NCBI GenBank assembly: GCA_002421905.1
Contig: DISK01000001.1
Span: 186,001 to 250,000, forward strand
DNA: 64,000 nucleotides
Direction of reading: 5' to 3'
Source of the DNA: Micavibrio sp. UBA6212
Lineage (GTDB): Bacteria; Pseudomonadota; Alphaproteobacteria; Micavibrionales; Micavibrionaceae
Part shown: piece after piece, positions 51,707-60,016 of the stretch
How positions within the stretch are numbered: the first letter of the stretch is position 1
How the letters are laid out: each line of letters begins with the position of its first letter
Translations under genes and position numbers: made by a program
Notes under the pieces: generated by a model
What the model saw: the letters and a program-made list of their open reading frames with translations, nothing else
What the model was told of the DNA's origin: nothing
Database searches by the model: none

Positions 51707-51862
51707 CTCTTCTTTCTCACGCAATTTTGGATAGCATTTGAGCGTGTTTGTGCGAAACCAAGCGGGATTGCTCGTATTCCCCAATATTATCGTGTTGATT
51801 TAGATGCTTTATCACGGGCAATATTCTCCATATAATATAAGTGCATTAGGAGAAACTAGCGC

Positions 51863-52702
51863 GTGAAAAACCAAGAACTAAAACTAAAATATGAGATACA
51901 GCTTGATAGGGTACAGAAAATTGCCCTTTCTGGCATTGGTCGTGCGCTGATGTTTGCCAAATTTTGTGAAACTGGTGCCTATGATTTGGAAAAAGTTAAC
52001 AACCCTCCTCGAAATGAGGGTGCTATCTTTTCGAACGATTTTACGCCGCAGATACAGCCAACCGAGTTCCAGAAGTGGAAGGATGACTTTGTGGCTTGGA
52101 ACTTGAACAACGCTGTAAATGAAATTATTGAATCATTCTTTGTGTTTCTTGAAATGTCATATTTCGCCCTTCATGCGAACGGCGACAGAAGGCGTGTCAA
52201 CTCCGGTGATGTTTTGGGCGAAGTCATAAAGAATTGGCAAAACGATGTACGTAATAATTTAAGAACAAAGAACAAGATACAAGCATTGTCTGACAAAGGC
52301 CTGCAATTTTCGGATGATGAGAAAAGAATCATCGAGAGCTTCTGGGAGATCAGAAATCTTATTTCGCACAACCTTGGAATTGCTGATAATAGAAAAAAGC
52401 TGGATGTTGATCAGGGAAAGATAACCCTTAAATGGTATTGTTGGGAAATATTTGCAAAGTTAGAATCGGGGGGAGAAATACAATTAACTGGAGATCCGAT
52501 GCCTGAAGCAGGAGATATATGCATGCGCCCTAAAGTGCTGAAAACCAAGGAGATTGGCCTTAACTCACATATCTCTTTCGCTCTAGATGAAGTGCAACAG
52601 ATTGCATGGACGTTTTGGCTTCTTGTCCATGATGTTTCTGCCAAGATCAAAGCAGTTTTGGATCAATCAAGCAAACAAGAAGAAATCGCCAAGGGTGTTT
52701 GA
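51863..52702 (+). CDS. HEPN-domain-like protein next to tRNA-Ser
   Basis: A 279-residue soluble protein starting at GTG (AGGAG upstream). The segment ESFWEIRNLISHNLGIAD contains R-x4-H (Arg164, His169) in the context EIRN-xxxHN-xGI seen in HEPN domains, the RNase fold of many toxins and phage-defence effectors. Helices on both sides (NEIIESFFVFLEMSYFALH) fit a HEPN bundle. The N- and C-terminal parts are unassigned. It is the only gene between tRNA-Ser and degraded copies of the tRNA 3' end, so it was probably brought by an integrated element. No antitoxin gene is evident beside it. Confidence 0.55.
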   Translation: MKNQELKLKYEIQLDRVQKIALSGIGRALMFAKFCETGAYDLEKVNNPPRNEGAIFSNDFTPQIQPTEFQKWKDDFVAWNLNNAVNEIIESFFVFLEMSYFALHANGDRRRVNSGDVLGEVIKNWQNDVRNNLRTKNKIQALSDKGLQFSDDEKRIIESFWEIRNLISHNLGIADNRKKLDVDQGKITLKWYCWEIFAKLESGGEIQLTGDPMPEAGDICMRPKVLKTKEIGLNSHISFALDEVQQIAWTFWLLVHDVSAKIKAVLDQSSKQEEIAKGV

Positions 52703-52780
52703 TGGAGACTCCGCATCGGTTCGCTCCTATTCTCTGCCAAACACCAAAATACTCGTAATATTGAGAGAAATTCCAGTGTG

Positions 52781-52802
52781 AGTCCCGTTCACACCGCCAT
52801 AT
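52781..52802 (+). repeat. Degraded copy 1 of the tRNA-Ser 3' end
   Basis: Aligned without gaps to 51685-51706 it keeps about 15 of 22 positions, including the last nine (CCGCCATAT). It lies just after the HEPN-like gene and runs into the long hairpin. Confidence 0.4.
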
Positions 52803-52838
52803 TATAAAAGGGATCATTCGACCCTTTTTATAATATGG
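52797..52838. terminator. Long inverted repeat, bidirectional terminator or element end
   Basis: CCATATTATAAAAGGG (52797-52812) and CCCTTTTTATAATATGG (52822-52838) pair over 16 bases with one bulged T and an eight- to nine-base loop; the stem can extend with a wobble pair. It lies between the + strand HEPN-like gene and the - strand SRPBCC gene. Confidence 0.65.
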
Positions 52839-52911
52839 TGGCAATGACTGGAACTAGACCCGAGAAGAGTGCTTGCAACTTTGATAGGGAGCACCGCGAC
52901 CACATCAAAGT

Positions 52912-52930
52912 AATCCCTCCCAACCGCCAT
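52912..52930 (+). repeat. Degraded copy 2 of the tRNA-Ser 3' end
   Basis: AATCCCTCCCAACCGCCAT matches AATCCCTCCCGATCCGCCAT of tRNA-Ser except for one base change and one deletion. No tRNA body precedes it. Confidence 0.55.
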
Positions 52931-52942
52931 TTACCTTCTTTC

Positions 52943-53395
52943 TTACGAGTGCTGGGATGCAATTTCAGGCTCGACCAGTTTGGCCAGTTGGTCGAGAGAT
53001 TCTTGCCACCCCAGATAACAGGCCTCTAACGGGATGATATCGGGCAATCCGTCTTGTATGATTGTGAGTTCTGTTCCGACTGAAACTTTTTTGAATGTCA
53101 CGGTCACTGTGATCGTGCCGGGGATGTTCGGGTCTTCGAATTCGTCGGTATAATGAAGGCGCTCGTTCGGGGTGATTTCCAAATATGTTCCACCGAAATT
53201 ATGTTCCATACCATTTGAAAAATTGGTGAAGGACATTTTGAATGTGCCGCCGACTTTGACATCCATTGAGAAGACCTTGCCGATCCAGCCATAGGGCGGC
53301 ATCCAACGGGCAATGGCGGTTGGTTCGGTGAAGGCGCGGAATACTCTTTCCGGTGGGGACTTTAAGACACGGTGCAGTTTTGCTGTGTTGGGCAT
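52943..53395 (-). CDS. SRPBCC (AHSA1-type) family protein
   Basis: A 150-residue START/Bet v1-fold protein. The ATG at 53395 (MPNTAKLHRVLKSPPERVFRAF) is preceded by a textbook AAGGAGG; a longer open frame upstream overlaps the next gene and is not used. The family markers are PPERVFRAFTEPTAIARWMPP, VGGTFKMSFTN and FGGTYLEITPNERLHYTDEF, with GWQESLDQLAKLVE at the end. The usual role is binding hydrophobic ligands or, for AHSA1-type, an unknown stress function. It lies beside the integration scar. Confidence 0.85.
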   Translation of the reverse strand: MPNTAKLHRVLKSPPERVFRAFTEPTAIARWMPPYGWIGKVFSMDVKVGGTFKMSFTNFSNGMEHNFGGTYLEITPNERLHYTDEFEDPNIPGTITVTVTFKKVSVGTELTIIQDGLPDIIPLEACYLGWQESLDQLAKLVEPEIASQHS

Positions 53396-53405
53396 GGTGG
53401 CCTCC

Positions 53406-54113
53406 TTATTTATATCCGACATTGATAATATAGGCGTTTTGGCTTGCTTGTAAATGCGCGAATTGCCAGATTTTGGCGCAACTGTAGGGGCAAGACGGGT
53501 AAGGCGGCAGCGTGATTGCGGGGTGGTGGAATTTTTCTGGCGCAGGAATGATTTTTGCGCGACCACAATCACCGACATGTTTTACTGGAGATACGGCGAT
53601 GATGTCCGTTTCGGAAAACGCAAGGCAGGCTGATCGTGCCAGAACGCCGCTTAAGGCCGAGAGCCAGATTTGGTTTGGTGGATCGGGAATTAGTTCTTTG
53701 AGTGTTTGAGCGGTATGATTAATGAAAGAAGGATCATCAAATCCCAATGGAAGCATATGAAGGTCAGGGTGAGATTGTTCAATGTCCGCCTTGATCTGTT
53801 CAACGGGGGTTGGGTTACACCAGACGAGTTCGCATGAGTGTGGGTTGAGGTCATTGATCCAATCGGGGGTGTGTTTGGATTTGGCGATGAAGAGGGTGCA
53901 TTTGTACTCCAGTTCTTCGCAGGCTGTGGCCAGTGCCCAGCCGCCTGAACCGAAGACCGTTCCGGCATAGGCAAAGTGCTTGTGATTTTGTTCGGGGAGA
54001 TATTTAAGCAGGGGAAGTTTTTTAAGTCCACCACGGATCAAGTCGCCGCGGAGGATGGAATATCCTCCGCTAGGCTCTAACTGAATGACTTGATTTTCTG
54101 GGGTTGCGGGCAA
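53406..54113 (-). CDS. Divergent PLP-enzyme-like protein (TrpB/ACC deaminase fold), uncertain
   Basis: A 235-residue protein whose centre, FAYAGTVFGSGGWALATACEE followed by LEYKCTLFIAKSK, resembles the helix after the PLP phosphate site in D-cysteine desulfhydrase/ACC deaminase relatives. QIWLSALSGVLARSACLAF could be the Gly loop region. The catalytic PLP lysine is not in its usual place and the protein is about 100 residues shorter than active enzymes. It may be inactive or of a different family. Its last gene neighbour, gatB, ends two bases beyond its start on the same strand, so co-transcription is likely. Confidence 0.4.
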   Translation of the reverse strand: MPATPENQVIQLEPSGGYSILRGDLIRGGLKKLPLLKYLPEQNHKHFAYAGTVFGSGGWALATACEELEYKCTLFIAKSKHTPDWINDLNPHSCELVWCNPTPVEQIKADIEQSHPDLHMLPLGFDDPSFINHTAQTLKELIPDPPNQIWLSALSGVLARSACLAFSETDIIAVSPVKHVGDCGRAKIIPAPEKFHHPAITLPPYPSCPYSCAKIWQFAHLQASQNAYIINVGYK

Positions 54114-54114
54114 T

Positions 54115-55566
54115 CTAGGACAGTTTTTGTTTCAACAGTTCATTGACCATATCGGGGTTGGCTTTGCCGCCCGATTTTTTGAGAACTTGACCAACAAAGA
54201 AGCCGAAGAGTTTGTCTTTGCCGCCTTTATAGGCTGCAACGTTATCCGGATTTTCTGCGATAACTTCATCGACAATCTTTTCAATCGCTCCAGTGTCAGT
54301 AACTTGTTTCAGACCTTTTTCGTCAACGATTGCAGCCGGATTTTTACCCGAGGCCATCATTTCGGCAAAGACATCCTTGGCTATTTTTCCAGAAATGGTT
54401 TTGTCGGAAATGAGTCCGACAAGTTCACCCAGCTGTTTTGCCGATACCGGACTTTCATCCAGAGTTTTTCCGTCTTTATTCAGTCCTCCTAGAAGTTCGT
54501 TAATCACCCAGTTTGCCGTGATTTTTGGATCGTGATTTTGTGCGGCTTCCTCATAATAGTCTGCACGCGAACGCTCCATAATCAGAACGGTTGCGTCGTA
54601 AATTCCAAGGCCATAAGACTCCATAAAGCGGTGTTTCTTCTGGTCAGGAAGTTCAGGCAAGGTTTGTTTGAGTTGATCTACAAAACTTTGTTCGATAATC
54701 AGAGGTAACAAGTCAGGGTCGGGGAAGTAGCGATAGTCATGTGCTTCTTCTTTCGAGCGCATGGAACGTGTTTCGCCTTTGGCGTTGTCCCACAGGCGGG
54801 TTTCCTGTTTGACCTTTCCACCATTTTCGATCAGTTCGACTTGACGGACTGATTCATATTCGATTGCCATTTGAACGGCCTTGATCGAGTTGACGTTTTT
54901 GATTTCGCAACGTGTGCCAAGTTCATCACCCGGTTTTCTAACTGAAACGTTCACATCGGCGCGCATCGAACCTTCTTCTAGGTTGCCGTCACAGGTTTCC
55001 AAGTAGCGCAAAATCATGCGGAGTTTTGTCAGGTAGGCGCAGGCTTCTTCGGGGCCGCGCAGATCAGGTTCTGACACGATTTCCATCAGCGCACAGCCGG
55101 AGCGATTAAGATCAACAAAACTTTTGGTCGGGTGTTGGTCATGGATAGACTTTCCTGCGTCTTGTTCCATATGCAGGCGGGTAATTCCGATTTCTTTGGT
55201 TTCCCCATTGGGCAAGTCAATCTCGATTATGCCTTTGCCGATGATCGGGTGCAGGAATTGCGAGATCTGATAGCCTTGAGGCAAATCAGGATAGAAATAG
55301 TTTTTGCGTTCGAAAACGGAATGCAAGTTAACTTGCGCGTTCAGGCCAAGACCAGTGCGGACAGCCTGTTCGACGCAATATTCGTTGAGGACTGGCAGCA
55401 TGCCAGGCATGGCGGCATCGACAAGAGAAACTTGTGAATTTGGGGCAGATCCGAAATCCGTGGCGGCGCCAGAAAAAAGTTTTGATTGGGCCGTGATCTG
55501 GGCATGAACTTCCATCCCGATTACAATTTCCCAGTCACCTGTTTCACCTTTAATAATTGCTGACAT
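54115..55566 (-). CDS. gatB: Asp/Glu-tRNA amidotransferase subunit B
   Basis: Kinase and tRNA-binding subunit of GatCAB, which converts Glu-tRNA(Gln) and/or Asp-tRNA(Asn) to the amide form. 483 residues: WEIVIGMEVHAQITAQSKLFSG, the metal and ATP site region HMEQDAGKSIH, MRADVNVSVRKPG, EAHDYRYFPDPDLLPL, and the helical YqeY-like tail ending in GGKANPDMVNELLKQKL. All are standard. Two exported Cys-rich genes separate it from gatA. Confidence 0.97.
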   Translation of the reverse strand: MSAIIKGETGDWEIVIGMEVHAQITAQSKLFSGAATDFGSAPNSQVSLVDAAMPGMLPVLNEYCVEQAVRTGLGLNAQVNLHSVFERKNYFYPDLPQGYQISQFLHPIIGKGIIEIDLPNGETKEIGITRLHMEQDAGKSIHDQHPTKSFVDLNRSGCALMEIVSEPDLRGPEEACAYLTKLRMILRYLETCDGNLEEGSMRADVNVSVRKPGDELGTRCEIKNVNSIKAVQMAIEYESVRQVELIENGGKVKQETRLWDNAKGETRSMRSKEEAHDYRYFPDPDLLPLIIEQSFVDQLKQTLPELPDQKKHRFMESYGLGIYDATVLIMERSRADYYEEAAQNHDPKITANWVINELLGGLNKDGKTLDESPVSAKQLGELVGLISDKTISGKIAKDVFAEMMASGKNPAAIVDEKGLKQVTDTGAIEKIVDEVIAENPDNVAAYKGGKDKLFGFFVGQVLKKSGGKANPDMVNELLKQKLS

Positions 55567-55591
55567 TATTTATGTTCCTTTAGTATTGAAA

Positions 55592-56146
55592 TTAGAATCC
55601 TGATGATGCGGCACAGCCATATGTAATTTGCTTTTCTGCATTTTTATATTCCGATGTGTTCATCAATTCACCCATTGGGTCGTATATGTTCGGATTTGTG
55701 GCCAGAATATTTTTCATCATGCCCTGAGTTTGGGATGAGAGGCTTTCTGAAATTCCGCTGGCCAGACATTTGCAAATGGCGTGTTTCTTTACTTCTGTCA
55801 TGCATTTGCCGTACACCTTGTCATGCAAGGGGATATGCATACAAGGGCCGTTTACATCTGTTATGACTTTGTTGATGGCATTGCGAGCGGCTTGATCTTG
55901 TCCTTTCATGGCGACCAGTTCTTCAACAATCATATTTTTTTGCATATGTTGGGCGGTGCAGGTGCAGAAAGACTTTTGAGAGTCCACTGTCATCGTGCCG
56001 TCTTGTTGTGAGTTTACAAGGCACTGCTGGTAGTATTTCTGTGCCATTTCTCCCGTAATAGGGGTTGAGGCGTGGGCGTTGTGCCCAATGATAGCCGTTG
56101 CCAGAAAAAAGAATACTAGCAGTATGGATTTTGAATTTGTGTTCAT
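55592..56146 (-). CDS. Exported cysteine-rich protein, paralogue of the next gene
   Basis: A 184-residue protein with a signal peptide (MNTNSKSILLVFFFLATAII, cleavage near HAS). The mature part has seven cysteines: QQCLVN, SFCTCTA, GPCMHI, YGKCMTE, HAICKCLA and YGCAAS, spaced for disulfides or metal binding. The neighbouring gene repeats this pattern, so the two are tandem paralogues. No family recognised. They lie between gatB and gatA, apparently in the same transcript, although the function need not be related. Confidence 0.7.
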   Translation of the reverse strand: MNTNSKSILLVFFFLATAIIGHNAHASTPITGEMAQKYYQQCLVNSQQDGTMTVDSQKSFCTCTAQHMQKNMIVEELVAMKGQDQAARNAINKVITDVNGPCMHIPLHDKVYGKCMTEVKKHAICKCLASGISESLSSQTQGMMKNILATNPNIYDPMGELMNTSEYKNAEKQITYGCAASSGF

Positions 56147-56173
56147 GATGATCTCAATTCTTTTCTGATGTTT

Positions 56174-56890
56174 TTATTGGCGGCCCAAATAATCTTTTTT
56201 CATGTAACTGCCAAGGCACTGTTCACTATATTGCTTTTTGTAACGGTTATATGTGCCACTGTTCCATAAAGCATCTAGAGGGGAGAGGTAGAATTTAGTC
56301 TGATCTCCCCATTCAATCATCATTTCTGATTCCCCCATCTCGATGACGTGCTTTTTCATGAGTTTGCTGACACACTGGCAGTATTGGGGAACACGGCTGA
56401 CGCGCCAGTCATTGCCGCGATAGGAAACACAAGAGACATACTCCATATCATCAACCGGCATGTCGATGCAGGGCATAACAACTTCGTGAACATATTTTTC
56501 AAATGGTTTATTACCCAGTTTCCAGTTCTTACGGTTCTGGAGTTCTTTTAATTCACTCATTTTGATGGTTGCCTCGGTCGCTGCGGCAGAGCATGTGCAA
56601 TAATATTGGTGAGCGTCAGGCGTAAACCGGGGCGGTACTTTAGATATGCACTGGTCATAAATTTTATTGACGGTTGATTTCGAAATGCGATCCAGTGGAG
56701 CAGCCTCAAGAACATCGTTAGGTAATATGGGCATGATATTCGACGCCACATTTCTGGCGGCCTGTGGATTAAAAACCGGCTTTGAGTTTTTATAATTTTG
56801 TGGCGAGAGCTCGCTTTGGGCATGAGCAACAGAAAACGTCACGCAAATCAACAAGATACAAGACAGCAGTGTAAAAAACATATGTTTCAT
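56174..56890 (-). CDS. Exported cysteine-rich protein, paralogue of the previous gene
   Basis: A 238-residue protein with a signal peptide (FFTLLSCILLICVTFSVAHA). Its cysteines, DQCISK, YYCTCSA, MPCIDM, YVSCVS, QYCQCVS and SEQCLG, follow the same order as in the downstream paralogue, with an extra 40-residue N-terminal linker. CxC pairs and the spaced single cysteines suggest a disulfide-stabilised periplasmic fold. No known domain. It is 39 bases from the gatA stop, on the same strand. Confidence 0.7.
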   Translation of the reverse strand: MKHMFFTLLSCILLICVTFSVAHAQSELSPQNYKNSKPVFNPQAARNVASNIMPILPNDVLEAAPLDRISKSTVNKIYDQCISKVPPRFTPDAHQYYCTCSAAATEATIKMSELKELQNRKNWKLGNKPFEKYVHEVVMPCIDMPVDDMEYVSCVSYRGNDWRVSRVPQYCQCVSKLMKKHVIEMGESEMMIEWGDQTKFYLSPLDALWNSGTYNRYKKQYSEQCLGSYMKKDYLGRQ

Positions 56891-56929
56891 TTCGTGCCCT
56901 TTCGGATGTTTAGGATAAACAACTATTGG

Positions 56930-58417
56930 TTACGCAACACTTTTAATCAATTGTGGTTGTGCAGAAAACGCAGCAGCCTGTTCCAACGCAAAAGCAGTGC
57001 GGAACATAGTGACTTCATCCCATGCGCGGCCAATAATCTGCAATCCCAATGGTAAACCCTGATCGTCCAGACCCGCAGGGACTGATATGCCCGGCAGTCC
57101 AGCTAAAGAAGCAGGGATGGTGAAAACATCACCCAGATACATTTTAATTGGATCGTCGGCATTCTCGCCAATCGCGAACGCAGAAGATGGAGCGGTCGGG
57201 GTGAGAATTGCGTCACATTTTTCAAATGCAGCGGCGAAGTCATTGGAAATAAGACGGCGGATTTTTTGCGCTTTGGTATAATAAGCATCATAATAACCTG
57301 CAGACAGACAGTATGTTCCGATCATAATGCGGCGCTTGACTTCTGCACCAAATCCTTCGGCGCGGGTGCTTTCATACATATCCTGCAGATCTTTTCCTTC
57401 TACGCGCAGACCATAACGAACGCCATCGTAACGTGCTAAATTCGATGAAGCTTCGGCAGGGGCCACGATATAATAAGTTGGAACTGCGTATTTGGTGTGA
57501 GGCAGGGAGATATCGACAATCTCTGCACCGGCATCTTTGAGCATGGCGGCTCCTTTTTCCCAGATGTCGATGATGTCTTGTGGCATTCCATCAACACGGT
57601 ATTCTTTGGGGATACCAATGCGCAGGCCTTTGATATCTTGTTTCATAAGGGCGGCAAAGTCTGGGACTTCCTTATTGGCCGATGTCGAGTCTTTGGCGTC
57701 ATGTCCTGCCATCGTACCCAGCATCAGAGCAGAGTCCTCTACGCTGCGAGCAAAAGCACCAGCTTGGTCGAGGGAGGAGGCAAATGCGATGATGCCCCAA
57801 CGGGAACAGCGTCCATAAGTTGGTTTGACGCCGACAATACCACAAAAACTGGCAGGTTGGCGGGTTGATCCTCCAGTATCGGTTCCGGTGGCCAGCATGG
57901 TCATACCCGAGGAGACAGCGGCGGCTGATCCTCCTGATGATCCACCGGGAACCAGTTTTTTATCCGGATGGGTTGTGCTTTTCCATGGGTTCTCTACGGG
58001 GCCGAAATAGCTGGTGGTGTTGGAGCCACCCATAGCAAATTCATCCAGATTGGCCTTGCCGATCGAAATTGTTCCTGCATCCTTCAGTTTTTGCGAAACT
58101 GTTGACTCATAGGGCGGTATAAAATTTTCGAGGATGTGGCTTCCTGCTGTGGTGCGGATATCCTTGGTACAGAATAGATCTTTCATGGCCATCGGAATAG
58201 CTTCGAGTGGAAGCATTTCGCCCTTGGCGATGCGGGCGTCCGATTCTGCGGCTTGAGCAAGGGCTTGTTCCGGCAATTCGGTAATCATGGCGTTGAGGTT
58301 CCGACAGGATTCCATTTGGGCGATATGATCTTTAATCAACTCGGTTGCCGAAAAATCCTTATTTTTCAAACCCGCTAAGGTTTCGGTGACGGACATGGAA
58401 ATCAGTTTACTGGTCAT
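56930..58417 (-). CDS. gatA: Asp/Glu-tRNA amidotransferase subunit A
   Basis: Amidase-signature subunit that releases ammonia from glutamine for GatB. 495 residues: catalytic Lys in MAMKDLFCTKDIRTTAGS, GGSSGGSAAAVSSGM with cis-Ser and nucleophilic Ser, FASSLDQAGAFARSVEDSA and MGGSNTTSYFGPVENPW. All residues of the Ser-cisSer-Lys triad are kept. The stop is followed by the Cys-rich genes rather than gatB. Confidence 0.97.
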   Translation of the reverse strand: MTSKLISMSVTETLAGLKNKDFSATELIKDHIAQMESCRNLNAMITELPEQALAQAAESDARIAKGEMLPLEAIPMAMKDLFCTKDIRTTAGSHILENFIPPYESTVSQKLKDAGTISIGKANLDEFAMGGSNTTSYFGPVENPWKSTTHPDKKLVPGGSSGGSAAAVSSGMTMLATGTDTGGSTRQPASFCGIVGVKPTYGRCSRWGIIAFASSLDQAGAFARSVEDSALMLGTMAGHDAKDSTSANKEVPDFAALMKQDIKGLRIGIPKEYRVDGMPQDIIDIWEKGAAMLKDAGAEIVDISLPHTKYAVPTYYIVAPAEASSNLARYDGVRYGLRVEGKDLQDMYESTRAEGFGAEVKRRIMIGTYCLSAGYYDAYYTKAQKIRRLISNDFAAAFEKCDAILTPTAPSSAFAIGENADDPIKMYLGDVFTIPASLAGLPGISVPAGLDDQGLPLGLQIIGRAWDEVTMFRTAFALEQAAAFSAQPQLIKSVA

Positions 58418-58450
58418 CTTATTTCTCTATAAAAAGGGTCTATCAAAATT

Positions 58451-58738
58451 CTATTCAACAATTTTGGTCACGACGAAGAATCCTTCGACAGACTCAGGCG
58501 CGTTTTTCAGAATGTCTGGCTGAATATTGCCGTCTGTAACTTTATCTTCTCGCAAGGTCAGGGCAATTTCGGATACGTTGGCCAGTGGTTCGACGCCAGT
58601 TGTGTCAACTTCCTGAAGCTGGTCGGCCCAATCCAGAATATTCTGGAGCTGAGGGGCATAGTAGTCGAGATCCTGATCGGTAACCTTGATGCGGGCAAGG
58701 GACGCTATTTTGGATACAGTTGTTTTATCAATGGACAT
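58451..58738 (-). CDS. gatC: Asp/Glu-tRNA amidotransferase subunit C
   Basis: Small subunit that stabilises GatA-GatB. The ATG at 58738 (MSIDKTTVSKIASLARIKV) gives the usual 95 residues; an ATG ten codons earlier is possible but adds nothing conserved. The family pattern YYAPQLQNILDWADQLQEVD and VEPLANV is clear. It leads the gatC-gatA-(x)-(x)-gatB run and is divergent from ruvX. Confidence 0.95.
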   Translation of the reverse strand: MSIDKTTVSKIASLARIKVTDQDLDYYAPQLQNILDWADQLQEVDTTGVEPLANVSEIALTLREDKVTDGNIQPDILKNAPESVEGFFVVTKIVE

Positions 58739-58803
58739 TGTTTTTCTCTCTTCGATAATATATTCCAAAGACTTAACATCCTAGAAGGCGCGCTGCAACA
58801 AGA

Positions 58804-59292
58804 ATGGGCATTGTCACACTCGAAGAATTCAAGAAAATCCTGCCGGATCGTGTGCGGCTTCTGGGGCTGGATATTGGCACCAAAACGATTGGTGTCGCCA
58901 GCGCAACTTTGCCGGTAGGAATTTCGAGCCCGATAGATGTCATAAACCGGAAAAAGATGGCGGTGGATGGGGCTCAACTCTCAGGTTTTATGCGCGAATA
59001 TGATTGCAAAGGGCTGGTTGTTGGCTGGCCATTGAATGTTGATGGAACCGAGGGCCCTCGATGTCAGGGGGTGCGGGATGTCATGCTGGAATTGTTCAAG
59101 CATATTCCGGATGTTCCTGCTGTCTTTTATGACGAGAGGTTTTCAACCCACAAGGCCGAGAAGTTCATGATTGATGCTGTGGATTATTCACGGGCCAAGC
59201 GGAGCAAGATTGTGGATAAAATGGCGGCCCAGATTATTCTGCAGGAGTTTCTTGAGGCTGAGATGGGTGTTTCCCGTACCTACCCAGATTAA
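58804..59292 (+). CDS. ruvX: RuvX/YqgF-family Holliday junction resolvase-like nuclease
   Basis: A 162-residue RNase H-fold nuclease, implicated in pre-16S rRNA processing and in resolving recombination intermediates. Motifs: LLGLDIGTKTIGVA with the first catalytic Asp, LVVGWPLNVDGTEGP, and VFYDERFSTHKAE with the Glu. The last catalytic Asp lies in the VDKMAAQIILQEFL helix (usual form DxxAAxxILQ). The 3' end overlaps the convergent YgjP-like gene by 59 bases. Confidence 0.93.
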   Translation: MGIVTLEEFKKILPDRVRLLGLDIGTKTIGVASATLPVGISSPIDVINRKKMAVDGAQLSGFMREYDCKGLVVGWPLNVDGTEGPRCQGVRDVMLELFKHIPDVPAVFYDERFSTHKAEKFMIDAVDYSRAKRSKIVDKMAAQIILQEFLEAEMGVSRTYPD

Positions 59293-59956
59293 CGCCGTTC
59301 AGACGCATCCATTCTTTGCCTGTGGAGTAGTCTGTGGACAACTGTTCGCATAGTTCCCAGAATTTGCGGGCGTGGTTGGCGTGAATAAGGTGGGCAGATT
59401 CGTGTGACACCACATAATCTATCGCATGCATTGGGGCAAAGATTAATCTCCAGGCAAGGGTCATCCGACCATCAGTTGAACAACTTCCCCAGCGACTTTT
59501 CATATCGCGAACACAAAAGGAGCTGAGCTTTTTTTCCAAAATGTCGGCTTTGGCATCGGACAATTTTTTTAACTCGGTCTCGGCAAATTTTCTTAAAAAT
59601 CTGGTGATGCGCGTGGAGGGGTCTTCCTGTTGTGTCCTTACATGAATTTTGCCATTCAATATATTGATTTCAGTATATTTTTTGTCAGACTTTTCAATCT
59701 CGATAATATGATCGATCCCCATAATTGGAATAATTTGTCCATGGGCAAAAGGAACGGGGCGAGGGAGGGCGCCGATTTTGTCTTCGATCCAGCCTTGATT
59801 GGATTCTGCAAATTCATAAGCCTTTTTCATGCTGGCTTTTGATGGAATAACCAGATTAATGCAACCGGCATGGGCATCCAGTCTCAAGGCAAGCCGTTTG
59901 GCTTTCGGTGAGATTCGGACGTTTAGATGTGGAGAGATGGTAGAGAAATCAACCAT
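59234..59956 (-). CDS. YgjP/SprT-like zinc metalloprotein (M48-related)
   Basis: A 240-residue cytosolic metal-dependent hydrolase-like protein of the YgjP (DUF45) family. The signature is MKSRWGSCSTDGRMTLAWRL, then VVSHESAHLIHANHARKFW with His185, Glu186, His189 and a third ligand near His195. The N-terminal half is an amphipathic beta region (RISPKAKRLALRLD). Substrate unknown. It overlaps ruvX by 59 bases at the 3' ends. Confidence 0.9.
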   Translation of the reverse strand: MVDFSTISPHLNVRISPKAKRLALRLDAHAGCINLVIPSKASMKKAYEFAESNQGWIEDKIGALPRPVPFAHGQIIPIMGIDHIIEIEKSDKKYTEINILNGKIHVRTQQEDPSTRITRFLRKFAETELKKLSDAKADILEKKLSSFCVRDMKSRWGSCSTDGRMTLAWRLIFAPMHAIDYVVSHESAHLIHANHARKFWELCEQLSTDYSTGKEWMRLNGVNLGRYGKHPSQPQETPAE

Positions 59957-60016
59957 ATAGCCATTGTGCGCTTATTTAGTTAATATTCAAGCACTAATTA
60001 TTTTTCGTAATTTTTG

